A DNA stretch of 43,006 bases from 2-02-FULL-43-11-A sp964477065. GTDB lineage: Bacteria; Patescibacteriota; Microgenomatia; UBA1406; HO2-37-13b. The position numbers and the translations under genes are program-made. Location of the stretch: positions 1 through 43,006 of the forward strand of contig CAYZCU010000004.1 of the NCBI GenBank assembly GCA_964477065.1, in the 5' to 3' direction. The stretch's first letter is position 1. Every line of letters starts with the position of its first letter. The notes beneath the pieces were generated by a model, which saw nothing but the letters and a program-made list of their open reading frames with translations, was not told the DNA's origin and ran no database searches. Shown here one piece after another: positions 34,387-41,081 of the stretch.

Positions 34387-34462
34387 GGCCCTATAGTCTA
34401 GAGGCCTAGGACGCGAGATTCTCATTCTCGAAACGCGGATTCGAATTCCGCTAGGGTCACCA
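34387..34462 (+). tRNA. tRNA-Glu (anticodon CTC)
   Basis: Cloverleaf with acceptor GGCCCTA/TAGGGTC, a D arm resembling bacterial tRNA-Glu (GTCTAGAGGCCTAGGAC), anticodon stem CGAGA/TCTCG around TTCTCAT (anticodon CTC) and T arm GCGGA-TTCGAAT-TCCGC. Unlike the other two tRNAs here, A73 is followed by an encoded CCA (34460-34462). Confidence 0.95.
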
Positions 34463-34485
34463 AAGAATTGGTACATCTCATATTT

Positions 34486-35115
34486 ATGTCATCTGAATTC
34501 TCGCATACTGTATATACGGATACCCATATTCCAAATTTATATTCTCGAAGACTATTTCTTAAACATGTTGGTTTGGGAGCAACTGGATTCTTACTTCCCA
34601 AAATACATACACAAGAACCTAAATCCCCTCAGAATCCTATACAATCTAGGAAATATTTAGATACAATTGGCGGCACCATCTCACTCACTGCAATACAAAG
34701 TGTCATCAATCGATTCTTGCTCAGTAAAGGAATAAATATAGGTAGCTCTTCTGAGCAATATAATCCTGTTTCATCGAGAATGCACAGTTCAGGGGACAGT
34801 AGTTTAAGAAACATGTTGCTTCTAGCACCATTAAGAGAAGAGTATCTTTTTCGAGAATTACCCTCAATTCTTTTGAAACTTCCAAACCAAGGAATGCGAT
34901 GGGATATTGGCCTCCCCACCTCGGCTATATTTGCAGCAGTTCATAATTTTTATAATGATAATGAGGGACATATCCGTTTCTCACGCCAAAGTCTTCCTTT
35001 GCTTCAATTTGCCAGTGGCATGTATTTTTGGAAACGAAATCGTGAAGCCGGCCTCACACATGCAGTTCTTGCACATTCACTGACAAATGCCTATTGGCTA
35101 GCTATAGATAGATAA
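34486..35115 (+). CDS. CPBP (CAAX protease/bacteriocin-processing)-like protein with a twin-arginine-like N-terminus
   Basis: A 209-residue protein with the three CPBP glutamic-protease motifs in order: REEYLFRE (EExxxR), IFAAVHNF (FxxxH) and HSLTNAYW (HxxxN). CPBP proteins are normally polytopic membrane proteases, but the helices here look short and polar. The N-terminus contains YSRRLFLKHVGLGATGFLLP, matching a twin-arginine signal (SRRxFLK plus a hydrophobic stretch). A TTG at 34468 would add six residues; ATG 34486 is preferred. It follows tRNA-Glu by 23 nt and may share its transcript. Substrate unknown. Confidence 0.7.
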   Translation: MSSEFSHTVYTDTHIPNLYSRRLFLKHVGLGATGFLLPKIHTQEPKSPQNPIQSRKYLDTIGGTISLTAIQSVINRFLLSKGINIGSSSEQYNPVSSRMHSSGDSSLRNMLLLAPLREEYLFRELPSILLKLPNQGMRWDIGLPTSAIFAAVHNFYNDNEGHIRFSRQSLPLLQFASGMYFWKRNREAGLTHAVLAHSLTNAYWLAIDR

Positions 35116-35160
35116 GCCTCTCTATATTGAAGTCGTATCTGTATAAAGGATACTGTTTTA

Positions 35161-35198
35161 CCCGTCAGGCGCCTTTCTGTCAATAGGCGCTCTACGGG
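35161..35198. terminator. hairpin between convergent genes
   Basis: Nested inverted repeats: CCCGT (35161) with ACGGG (35194-35198) and GCGCCT (35169-35174) with AGGCGC (35185-35190). The position between two converging genes suits a terminator, but there is no T run on either strand. Confidence 0.4.
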
Positions 35199-35207
35199 GG
35201 TGCTGAT

Positions 35208-35819
35208 TCAAGATTTGAGCTCAACTTCCCGAATCTCCCCTGTCTGCATATGGGGAATCGAAAGATGCTCTGCTGGACTGATTCCTTGAAAAGCAGTTTG
35301 CAGTATTTGCAATGTATCACCGTGAGAAACAAGCAAGATAGTCTCGCCATCATACTCTTCTTCAAGGTCACGAATAAGTTGTGATGTCCTATGGGCAACT
35401 GAGGCCGTGCTTTCGACATCACGAGTTGTAAACCGAGGATCATTGACATCTTCTGCATCCCATATCTCTTGATACATCTGAGCACTTTGCAATTCATACT
35501 CTCCAAAATTTCGCTCCCGCAACAGCTCTGATATGCTGACATTCTTCACACCAAGGATCGTTCGGGCAATCTCAGCAGTTTCGCGGGTTCGCAGAAAATC
35601 AGATGTGATAATCATCGTTGATGCATCAAGTTTACCTTGATCACGGTACTGTGTCACAGAAACAGTCGCCTGGGCAATCCCTTCATCTGTCAGCCCATAT
35701 CCTGCAAGTCCATGCTCGGGGTGACTCACGATCAGATGCTGATCATTTGCTTTGCTTTTCCCGTGGCGCATTAAAAAATAATGATTCTTGAGGCCAATCA
35801 TAGATAGTTCGTAATCCAT
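35208..35819 (-). CDS. histidine phosphatase family protein (phosphoglycerate mutase-like)
   Basis: Phosphohydrolase of the branch carrying the RHG motif. The 203-residue protein has FLMRHGKSKAND at about residues 16-27, with the catalytic His that becomes phosphorylated. It also has TSDFLRTRETAEIA with the phosphate-binding Arg, LLRERNFGEYE with the acid, and LLVSHGDTLQIL with the second His. The set is complete, so it is probably active, but the substrate is not predictable. ATG 35819 lies exactly 6 nt after a TATACT box. It is divergent from the EamA gene. Confidence 0.9.
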   Translation of the reverse strand: MDYELSMIGLKNHYFLMRHGKSKANDQHLIVSHPEHGLAGYGLTDEGIAQATVSVTQYRDQGKLDASTMIITSDFLRTRETAEIARTILGVKNVSISELLRERNFGEYELQSAQMYQEIWDAEDVNDPRFTTRDVESTASVAHRTSQLIRDLEEEYDGETILLVSHGDTLQILQTAFQGISPAEHLSIPHMQTGEIREVELKS

Positions 35820-35825
35820 TGTCCA

Positions 35826-35831
35826 AGTATA
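35826..35831 (-). promoter_or_regulatory. -10 box of the histidine phosphatase gene (leaderless type)
   Basis: TATACT on the minus strand, 6 nt before ATG 35819. It lies only 4 nt from the opposing -10 box at 35836. Confidence 0.65.
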
Positions 35832-35835
35832 CTGC

Positions 35836-35841
35836 TATACT
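35836..35841 (+). promoter_or_regulatory. -10 box of the EamA transporter gene (leaderless type)
   Basis: TATACT, 6 nt before ATG 35848. The two divergent start codons are 28 nt apart. Confidence 0.65.
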
Positions 35842-35847
35842 TAGCGA

Positions 35848-36198
35848 ATGTGGTACATCTATACCTTACTTTCGATAAGTCTTTTTGCATCAATCGAACT
35901 CTTCTATAAAAAATACGTTGAAGCAAATCCAAAAATCACAGCGAATACATTATCTGTTTTTTCAAATTTGTGGATATTCATATTGTCAGGATTGTTTATT
36001 GTCATATCACATATTTCTATTGATTTTTCCACAATCCCGTTTGTCCTCCTTCTTCTCAATGCATTTTTTTATACGATAGCGACAGCCTTTTATTATGAAA
36101 GCTACAAACATATTTCTGCAAGTATTGCAACAATCTTGGGAATGTCATCTGCCGTAGTTTCAACACTATTAGGTATTTATTTTTTTTCAGGAAAGTAG
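35848..36198 (+). CDS. EamA/DMT-type transporter, N-terminal half (frameshifted)
   Basis: A 116-residue membrane segment with about four helices, ending LGMSSAVVSTLLGIYFFSGK and a stop. It is the first EamA repeat of a drug/metabolite-type transporter, cut just before the last helix of that repeat. The reading frame breaks at a run of eight T (36179-36187 area). Removing one T gives IYFFQESSTVLKFLGTG and joins the next open frame without a gap. So this and 36206-36703 are one gene, either a real pseudogene, a sequencing error, or slippage-dependent. Confidence 0.8.
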   Translation: MWYIYTLLSISLFASIELFYKKYVEANPKITANTLSVFSNLWIFILSGLFIVISHISIDFSTIPFVLLLLNAFFYTIATAFYYESYKHISASIATILGMSSAVVSTLLGIYFFSGK

Positions 36199-36205
36199 TA
36201 CTGTA

Positions 36206-36703
36206 TTGAAATTCTTGGGGACTGGAATCATTATGACATCAATTGTGATTTTATATTGGGAAAAGACACGAATTTCCATCAAATACTATTCTTTCGCATT
36301 GCTTGGTGGGGTATTTTATGGGCTTGCATATATCATTGATAAGGAATTTATTGTTGCACAAAGCATGCCAATTTCACATCTACTTTTCCTATCAGTGATG
36401 TTTGCACTCCCGATGAAAATACTTCTCAATGGCCGAACCTTCATTGAGTCTACTAAAAAAATCAATTTCCAATCACATACATCTGCATTTATGATTGGGC
36501 TTTCAAATGTTGGGGCATATAGTTTGATGTACAAAGCATTTCAGGTTGGAGGTGAAGTTGGTAAAATTGACTCTCTTAACAATTTAGTGATATTTGTTGT
36601 CATCATTGGAGAATACATATTTTTTCGAGATACTCACTCTTTGAAACGTAAGGTTATCGCAGGAAGTATTGCATTATGTGGTGCATATCTCCTGCGCTTT
36701 TAG
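36206..36703 (+). CDS. EamA/DMT-type transporter, C-terminal half (frameshifted)
   Basis: Continuation of the upstream transporter in the +1 frame, 165 residues with about five or six hydrophobic helices (first KFLGTGIIMTSIVILYW, last KVIAGSIALCGAYLLRF). It forms the end of the first EamA repeat and the whole second repeat. The apparent start codon would be TTG and has no promoter or ribosome site, so independent translation is unlikely. Transported substrate unknown. Confidence 0.75.
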   Translation: MKFLGTGIIMTSIVILYWEKTRISIKYYSFALLGGVFYGLAYIIDKEFIVAQSMPISHLLFLSVMFALPMKILLNGRTFIESTKKINFQSHTSAFMIGLSNVGAYSLMYKAFQVGGEVGKIDSLNNLVIFVVIIGEYIFFRDTHSLKRKVIAGSIALCGAYLLRF

Positions 36704-36709
36704 ACCTGC

Positions 36710-36715
36710 TATACT
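36710..36715 (+). promoter_or_regulatory. -10 box of msrA (leaderless type)
   Basis: TATACT, 6 nt before the msrA ATG at 36722. Confidence 0.65.
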
Positions 36716-36721
36716 GTTTAT

Positions 36722-37252
36722 ATGACTCCTGAAACCGCAACATTCTCTGCTGGATGCTATTGGTGCTTTGATGCACTTTTTCGTCAATTGCGAGGTGTTG
36801 AAAAAGTAGTTGCCGGATTTGCTGGCGGGACAGGTCCGATAACATATGAAGACCTGCATATGCGCAACAATGGCTACAGCGAAGCTGTGCAGATCACCTT
36901 TGATCCTCAAATTATCCCCTATACGGTACTTCTTGATATTTTTTGGCATTTGCACAACCCAACTGAAATGAATCGCCAAGGGCACGATGTCGGATATCAA
37001 TATCGATCTGCGATCTTTTATCATTCACCTGAGCAAAAGGCACACGCTGAGGAATCCAAACTCAGTCTTGAACAATCGCACTATTATGACAAGCCACTTG
37101 TCACGACGATTGAGCCATTCACCACGTTTGTACCTGCTGATGAGGAGCATCAAGATTATTATGCCAACCACTCTGCAGATGCATATTGTGTCTATGCTAT
37201 TGATCCCAAACTACAGAAGCTACGTGAGATGTATCGAGACACCTTGAAATAG
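36722..37252 (+). CDS. msrA: peptide-methionine (S)-S-oxide reductase
   Basis: Repairs oxidised methionine in proteins. The 176-residue enzyme has the MsrA active site near the N-terminus as AGCYWCFDALF (usual form GCFWC), with the catalytic Cys at about residue 12. YSEAVQITFDP, FWHLHNPTEMNRQG and GYQYRSAIFYH follow, all typical. A further Cys in DAYCVYAIDP could be the resolving Cys. Leaderless-type promoter. The cysteine-rich cluster B begins 25 nt after its stop, so a redox link is possible but unproven. Confidence 0.95.
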   Translation: MTPETATFSAGCYWCFDALFRQLRGVEKVVAGFAGGTGPITYEDLHMRNNGYSEAVQITFDPQIIPYTVLLDIFWHLHNPTEMNRQGHDVGYQYRSAIFYHSPEQKAHAEESKLSLEQSHYYDKPLVTTIEPFTTFVPADEEHQDYYANHSADAYCVYAIDPKLQKLREMYRDTLK

Positions 37253-37271
37253 AGATTGTCTGTGTTATAAT
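37244..37271 (+). promoter_or_regulatory. -35/-10 promoter of cysteine-rich cluster B
   Basis: TTGAAA at 37244-37249, a 16-nt spacer and TATAAT at 37266-37271, then 6 nt to ATG 37278. A near-consensus leaderless promoter. Confidence 0.75.
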
Positions 37272-37277
37272 CGTGCT

Positions 37278-37574
37278 ATGAGTGTTGAGTATCCATGCCA
37301 TAGATGCCTTGAATTCAGATATAATGGTAGACCCAATCCTGAACAGAGTACCTGCAATGCAATCCAAAGTGGTATTGCTACACGAATTGATCTTCCAGAT
37401 GACCCTAAGAATCCCATTGTCGGGACCGATAAGGTTAGATGTGTTGCGCAAAGACCAAGAGCTGATGCTCATGGAGAACCAGTACTTTTTTACCAAGCAT
37501 ATGTACGTGCCACCGCCTTCGCCCGACTGATCGATAGAATTACAAGTGCTCGAGCTCATGAAAGAAAACTGTAA
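37278..37574 (+). CDS. small cysteine-rich protein of unknown family (cluster B, first)
   Basis: Not recognised. The 98-residue product has exactly four Cys at 7, 10, 26 and 55: CHRC, STCNAI and VRCVAQ. The pattern C-x2-C-x15-C-x28-C recurs in the next two genes with x14/x29 and x19/x29, which suggests a zinc-ribbon-like knuckle or an iron-sulfur or redox site. The C-terminal third ends in a basic amphipathic helix (FARLIDRITSARAHERK) that could touch membrane, RNA or a partner. No signal peptide. Overlaps the next gene by 17 nt. Confidence 0.78.
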   Translation: MSVEYPCHRCLEFRYNGRPNPEQSTCNAIQSGIATRIDLPDDPKNPIVGTDKVRCVAQRPRADAHGEPVLFYQAYVRATAFARLIDRITSARAHERKL

Positions 37575-37854
37575 CACTTGTATCCACTTTATCCCTGATG
37601 CAAAAGCACCGCGTAGAGGTCTCTGCAATGCTGTGCTATCACTTGGAGCTAAAAAAAGAGGCAATTTCCGTTTTGAAACTGATAATCCACGGGTACGACG
37701 AGATAGAAAAGAATGTATTGCTAATTTTGGCATTCGTGTTCTCAGAAGCAGAGACGTACGTGGACGCAGAGACTATGAATGGATTCATGCTTACAAACCT
37801 CTCAGTCCTCTAAGAAGGTTTGTTCGCTCAGTTGCGGATAGATTTAATTCTTGA
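37558..37854 (+). CDS. small cysteine-rich protein of unknown family (cluster B, second)
   Basis: Not recognised. 98 residues with four Cys at 5, 8, 23 and 53 (CNTC, GLCNAV, KECIAN). The CNA following the third Cys is shared with the first member. It is very basic after residue 30, with RRDRK and RDVRGRRDYEW, and ends in an amphipathic helix (LRRFVRSVADRF). I chose ATG 37558; a GTG at 37546 would add four residues. It is in a different frame from the first member, so this is not one split gene. Confidence 0.78.
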   Translation: MKENCNTCIHFIPDAKAPRRGLCNAVLSLGAKKRGNFRFETDNPRVRRDRKECIANFGIRVLRSRDVRGRRDYEWIHAYKPLSPLRRFVRSVADRFNS

Positions 37855-37878
37855 CATCATAGCTGAACTTGCTATACT
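37851..37878 (+). promoter_or_regulatory. -35/-10 promoter of the third cluster B gene
   Basis: Consensus TTGACA at 37851-37856 overlaps the previous stop codon. A 16-nt spacer, TATACT at 37873-37878 and 6 nt to ATG 37885 follow. Confidence 0.8.
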
Positions 37879-37884
37879 TCAGGC

Positions 37885-38205
37885 ATGGGACAAACATGTG
37901 GAGAGTGTACTAATGCTAAGCCTCATCCTGATACAAACTTCACGGATGGCCAACCACGAGTCAATTGCAGACACCTTCAACGAGACTTATTCAATCTTCC
38001 ACTTAATAAGCCCCTAGATCCTAATGAGATACCTATTAGAATAGCTGACTCTGTATGTCCGTATATTCCTTCACGATTTGAGCCTCGGGCATCAGATTCC
38101 ACACAACTTGAAGCTGATGGATCTTTTCGCTCGACATCATTTGCATTTGTACAAGGCATTCGCACCGTGTTTAATTACTTTGGGGTAAAACGTAGCACAA
38201 GATAA
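37885..38205 (+). CDS. small cysteine-rich protein of unknown family (cluster B, third)
   Basis: Not recognised. 106 residues with four Cys at 5, 8, 28 and 58 (CGEC, VNCRHL, SVCPYIPSRFEP). The last motif, SRFEP, matches SRYEP in the fourth member at the same place after the final Cys. The C-terminus is an amphipathic helix (FVQGIRTVFNYFG) plus a basic tail. It has its own near-perfect promoter, so it can be expressed apart from the first two. The fourth gene starts 7 nt downstream. Confidence 0.8.
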   Translation: MGQTCGECTNAKPHPDTNFTDGQPRVNCRHLQRDLFNLPLNKPLDPNEIPIRIADSVCPYIPSRFEPRASDSTQLEADGSFRSTSFAFVQGIRTVFNYFGVKRSTR

Positions 38206-38211
38206 GATACT

Positions 38212-38553
38212 ATGAAACTAAGACTTGAAAATCCGCTTGCAAGAAAACCGACCTGTGGAGGATGTCGCTTTGGCCTTGCAGATAAAAACCTCGGCGGGCC
38301 AGATGAGCTAACGGATAGTGAAACAAGTAGACATTACATTCTTGATGGAAGAACTATCTTAGTTTGTGCTCAGCGCTGTGAAAAAAGATATAAAGACCCC
38401 GATGTACGAGCTAATCAACGATGTGTTTTTGAACCATCTCGATACGAACCACTTGAAGAGGCACGCGTAGACAAGGTGTTTAGAATAGTAGTAAGAATAG
38501 GAAGATTGGTCGATAGAGCCTTTGAGAAGATGACCCCCTATGATCATCTTTAA
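38212..38553 (+). CDS. small cysteine-rich protein of unknown family (cluster B, fourth)
   Basis: Not recognised. 113 residues with Cys at 15, 18, 52, 56 and 71 (CGGC, LVCAQRCEKR, RCVFEPSRYEP). It has a longer N-terminus and a longer middle than its neighbours, but keeps the N-terminal CxxC, the final Cys before EPSRYEP and the basic amphipathic C-terminal helix (FRIVVRIGRLVDRAF). Presumably co-transcribed with the third member. Overlaps the convergent acidic protein gene by 4 nt. Confidence 0.78.
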   Translation: MKLRLENPLARKPTCGGCRFGLADKNLGGPDELTDSETSRHYILDGRTILVCAQRCEKRYKDPDVRANQRCVFEPSRYEPLEEARVDKVFRIVVRIGRLVDRAFEKMTPYDHL

Positions 38554-39086
38554 TTTACTGTCTCTTCCCGCTCACCCACTTCTTTCCACTCGCCAGTAGG
38601 TCTATACAGCCATAGTTCATATATCGGTTCAGATACGGTAAACGGCTCCTCTTCCAGATATTTCACATAGTCTTCAACCGTTTTTGCAGGTAGATAGGGT
38701 CCCATATAATAGGCTCGACAGAGCAGTCGATCATTATCTTGCTCAAAAGGTAGAACGCCGAAGAGTGCATCCTCAGGATCAACAGACTCAGCAGTTTCGA
38801 CCATGTCCTCATGTTCCTGCAGATCTCGAACATCTTCATCAATTCCAGAATCATTTGCAGGTGTCAAAATATGCGTCTCTTCTGAGATAGATTGGTCCTG
38901 CACAAACGACAGCTCCTTCATGACAATAGTCACTATCTGTTCCCCTCGATCTCGAAAATGATCTTTGATCGTGATCACACCTTCTGCCAATCGGTCAAAG
39001 ACGAGATAATGTGGCGTTTCAATGCGACCATCTTCAAAGGTAATTGTGGCATAGTACAAAACTGGTGGTGGGGTATCGTGCTCCAT
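38550..39086 (-). CDS. acidic protein of unknown function
   Basis: Not recognised. A 178-residue, strongly acidic protein without membrane segments. The N-terminal part (LYYATITFEDGRIETPHYLVF) looks like a beta-sheet domain. A low-complexity acidic middle follows (residues 70-110, rich in Glu and Asp), then a folded C-terminal part containing DRLLCRAYYMGPYLP and EPIYELWLYRPTGEW. A TATAAT box lies 8 nt before the ATG. Divergent from another acidic orphan at 39146, which may be functionally linked. Confidence 0.75.
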   Translation of the reverse strand: MEHDTPPPVLYYATITFEDGRIETPHYLVFDRLAEGVITIKDHFRDRGEQIVTIVMKELSFVQDQSISEETHILTPANDSGIDEDVRDLQEHEDMVETAESVDPEDALFGVLPFEQDNDRLLCRAYYMGPYLPAKTVEDYVKYLEEEPFTVSEPIYELWLYRPTGEWKEVGEREETVN

Positions 39087-39094
39087 AAGCCTAT

Positions 39095-39100
39095 ATTATA
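39095..39100 (-). promoter_or_regulatory. -10 box of the leftward acidic protein gene
   Basis: TATAAT on the minus strand, 8 nt before ATG 39086. The opposing gene has TATAGT at 39131-39136, 9 nt before ATG 39146. Confidence 0.55.
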
Positions 39101-39145
39101 CCAAGTCTTGCAATCGCAGGGCGCAAACCGTATAGTAAATACCCT

Positions 39146-39658
39146 ATGGATGACACACAAGCACCAACTAACCACGATAATGACACTGAAGATTCAGCAT
39201 TTGTTTCATACGAATCAGATGATGACGCCAGCACAACTCCGTCATCACATGGATCATCAGATGCGATGGCCCTCCTAGACCTTGAGCGAACCATCAAAAC
39301 GTATCACCAAAGCATCATCATGAAGCAACAGGAGTTGAAGAAGATGAAAGAGATGATCACAGATACGCTCGAGGGGGATCAGGTCTACAGTGAGCATGAA
39401 ACAATGGTCAACGATGCGAAGCAGGTCCTCAAGGCTACTCGTGACCAGCTCATGGGTGTCGGATCAGTTGTCAACACATTGGAGGAGATGAAAGAATTGA
39501 GTTCAGAAATGAAGGAGCTCAAAACACATCTGTCTGAACAACTGATGCGCTACTATGACTCTGCAAATGCCAATAGTATCACGATGGATGATGGAGAGAC
39601 ATATATGATTCAGGCACAAGCAAAGCTCGTCAAGCAATCATCCAAGTATCGGCCATAA
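39146..39658 (+). CDS. acidic coiled-coil protein of unknown function
   Basis: Not recognised. 170 residues: a disordered, acidic and Ser/Thr-rich N-terminus (about residues 1-45), then a long helical region (about 46-145) with heptad-like spacing, for example QQELKKMKEMITDTLEG and MKELSSEMKELKTHLSEQ. A short C-terminal part (SITMDDGETYMIQAQAK) follows. No signal peptide or membrane helix. Likely a cytoplasmic oligomer or adaptor. Ends 25 nt before the convergent beta-CASP gene. Confidence 0.75.
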   Translation: MDDTQAPTNHDNDTEDSAFVSYESDDDASTTPSSHGSSDAMALLDLERTIKTYHQSIIMKQQELKKMKEMITDTLEGDQVYSEHETMVNDAKQVLKATRDQLMGVGSVVNTLEEMKELSSEMKELKTHLSEQLMRYYDSANANSITMDDGETYMIQAQAKLVKQSSKYRP

Positions 39659-39683
39659 TCATCAGTCGCAGATGAAGCGCAGT

Positions 39684-41036
39684 TTAGACAAGCGCACACT
39701 CATCATACAGCTCAGGCATCTCAACATCTCGTATGCCGAGCTCACGTACCTTCGGTGCAAGTGCTTCACGAGAGGTATTTTCACCATGCGTCAAATATAC
39801 TTTCTTCACGCCATCCATATGTGAAAGCCACTTCAATAGCATAGATTCATCAGCATGAGCACTTATTGAGCCCATCTTTGTCACATGTGCCCGCACAGGG
39901 AGACGCGTTTCCTTGATCAACACATCCTGCGCACCTTCTGAAATTTCTCGACCAAGCGTTTCTTCACCCTGATACCCAACGAACAAAAGTCTGTTTTTGG
40001 CATGAGTAATATACTTTTGGGCATGTTTGATAATCCGACCGCCACTCATCATCCCACTTCCTGCTATCACCACACGAGGACCAAGCGTTGTCTCGATAAC
40101 ATGGCTATCTTTATTACGCAGGAGGATATTGAGCCCTGGAAAGCGGAAGGGATCAGATCGGCCAACGATTTCTTGAAAAGAATCATTGTACAGCGGAGCA
40201 AAATGCTTATAAATGTCTGTCACTTTAATAGCCATCGGCGAATCCAGATAAATAGGAGTCTGCATAGCTACTTTGCCCGCATCTTTGAGTCGTTTGATCA
40301 TCACAAGCAATTCCTGGGTTCGCTGAATAGCAAATGAGGGGATCATCAGAACTCCGCCACTCTCTTCAACCGCGTTGATTTCAGATTGCAGTATATCAAG
40401 AGCATGTTCGCGAGGATGATTGCGACCACCATAGGTAGACTCCATCACCACAACATCAGCCTGATCAAACATATGGGGTGACACAAGCATACTGTGTGGA
40501 AAATTTCCAAGATCACCACTAAAGATAATTTTTCGCGCCGTATCAGATGAAGTATCACTAATTTCTAGACTTCCCGCACCAAGAATATGCCCCGCATCTC
40601 GAAACGTGACCTGATATCCACCAAGTCGAACTGTTTGATCAAACTGGACCAACTCAACATGCTCAAGCAAGCGCATCACATCAGTGTCTGTGTAGAGTTG
40701 CGGAACATTTTCATCAATTTCTGCGATGTGTGCCGCGTCAAGCAGGACGATTTGCATCATCTCAAGCGTGGGCTCCGTCATAAAAATCTTTCCTCGAAAA
40801 CCCTGTTTGACAAGGAGGGGAAGCCGTCCACAATGATCAAGATGCGCGTGTGTCAAAAAAGCCCCCGTGAGTGTCCGCGGGTCATAGGCAAGTGGTTTGC
40901 GATTGAGAGCAACAATATCATTTGTCCCTTGATACATGCCCAAATCGATCATGATGCGACTTGAATCAGCATGTTGCAAAAGATAGTTAGAACCTGTGAC
41001 TGTTCCTGATGCTCCGTAAAATCCAATTGATGACAT
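39684..41036 (-). CDS. metallo-beta-lactamase/beta-CASP RNase-like protein
   Basis: Probable RNA-processing nuclease of the CPSF73/RNase J superfamily. The 450-residue protein starts GFYGASGTVTGSNYLL and has THAHLDHCGRLP (HxHxDH zinc motif), DAGHILGAGS, FSGDLGN and VMESTYGGRNHP. The beta-CASP motifs come next: GSGMMSGGRIIKH, ISAHADESMLLKWL and VYLTHGE. These are all the metal ligands of the family. It matches the bacterial CPSF-like group, and lacks the C-terminal domain of RNase J. A TATAAC box lies 7 nt before the ATG. Confidence 0.92.
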   Translation of the reverse strand: MSSIGFYGASGTVTGSNYLLQHADSSRIMIDLGMYQGTNDIVALNRKPLAYDPRTLTGAFLTHAHLDHCGRLPLLVKQGFRGKIFMTEPTLEMMQIVLLDAAHIAEIDENVPQLYTDTDVMRLLEHVELVQFDQTVRLGGYQVTFRDAGHILGAGSLEISDTSSDTARKIIFSGDLGNFPHSMLVSPHMFDQADVVVMESTYGGRNHPREHALDILQSEINAVEESGGVLMIPSFAIQRTQELLVMIKRLKDAGKVAMQTPIYLDSPMAIKVTDIYKHFAPLYNDSFQEIVGRSDPFRFPGLNILLRNKDSHVIETTLGPRVVIAGSGMMSGGRIIKHAQKYITHAKNRLLFVGYQGEETLGREISEGAQDVLIKETRLPVRAHVTKMGSISAHADESMLLKWLSHMDGVKKVYLTHGENTSREALAPKVRELGIRDVEMPELYDECALV

Positions 41037-41043
41037 AGTACTA

Positions 41044-41058
41044 GTTATAACATATACT
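41044..41058. promoter_or_regulatory. overlapping divergent -10 boxes
   Basis: Leftward TATAAC (41044-41049) serves the beta-CASP gene with a 7-nt gap to ATG 41036. Rightward TATACT (41053-41058) serves the membrane protein gene at 41082. Confidence 0.55.
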
Positions 41059-41066
41059 TAGTGCTG

Positions 41067-41076
41067 AAAGGAGGTG
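41067..41076 (+). promoter_or_regulatory. perfect Shine-Dalgarno site
   Basis: AAAGGAGGTG lies 5 nt before ATG 41082 and is fully complementary to the 16S rRNA tail consensus. It is the only strong ribosome-binding site I found in the window, and it fixes the start of this gene against the in-frame GTG at 41061. Confidence 0.85.
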
Positions 41077-41081
41077 AAACT

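Noticed and set aside
37197..37733. 178-codon open frame on the minus strand
   Set aside because: It is antisense to msrA's end and two cluster B genes. The plus-strand frames have consensus promoters and conserved cysteine spacing, so they are the real genes.
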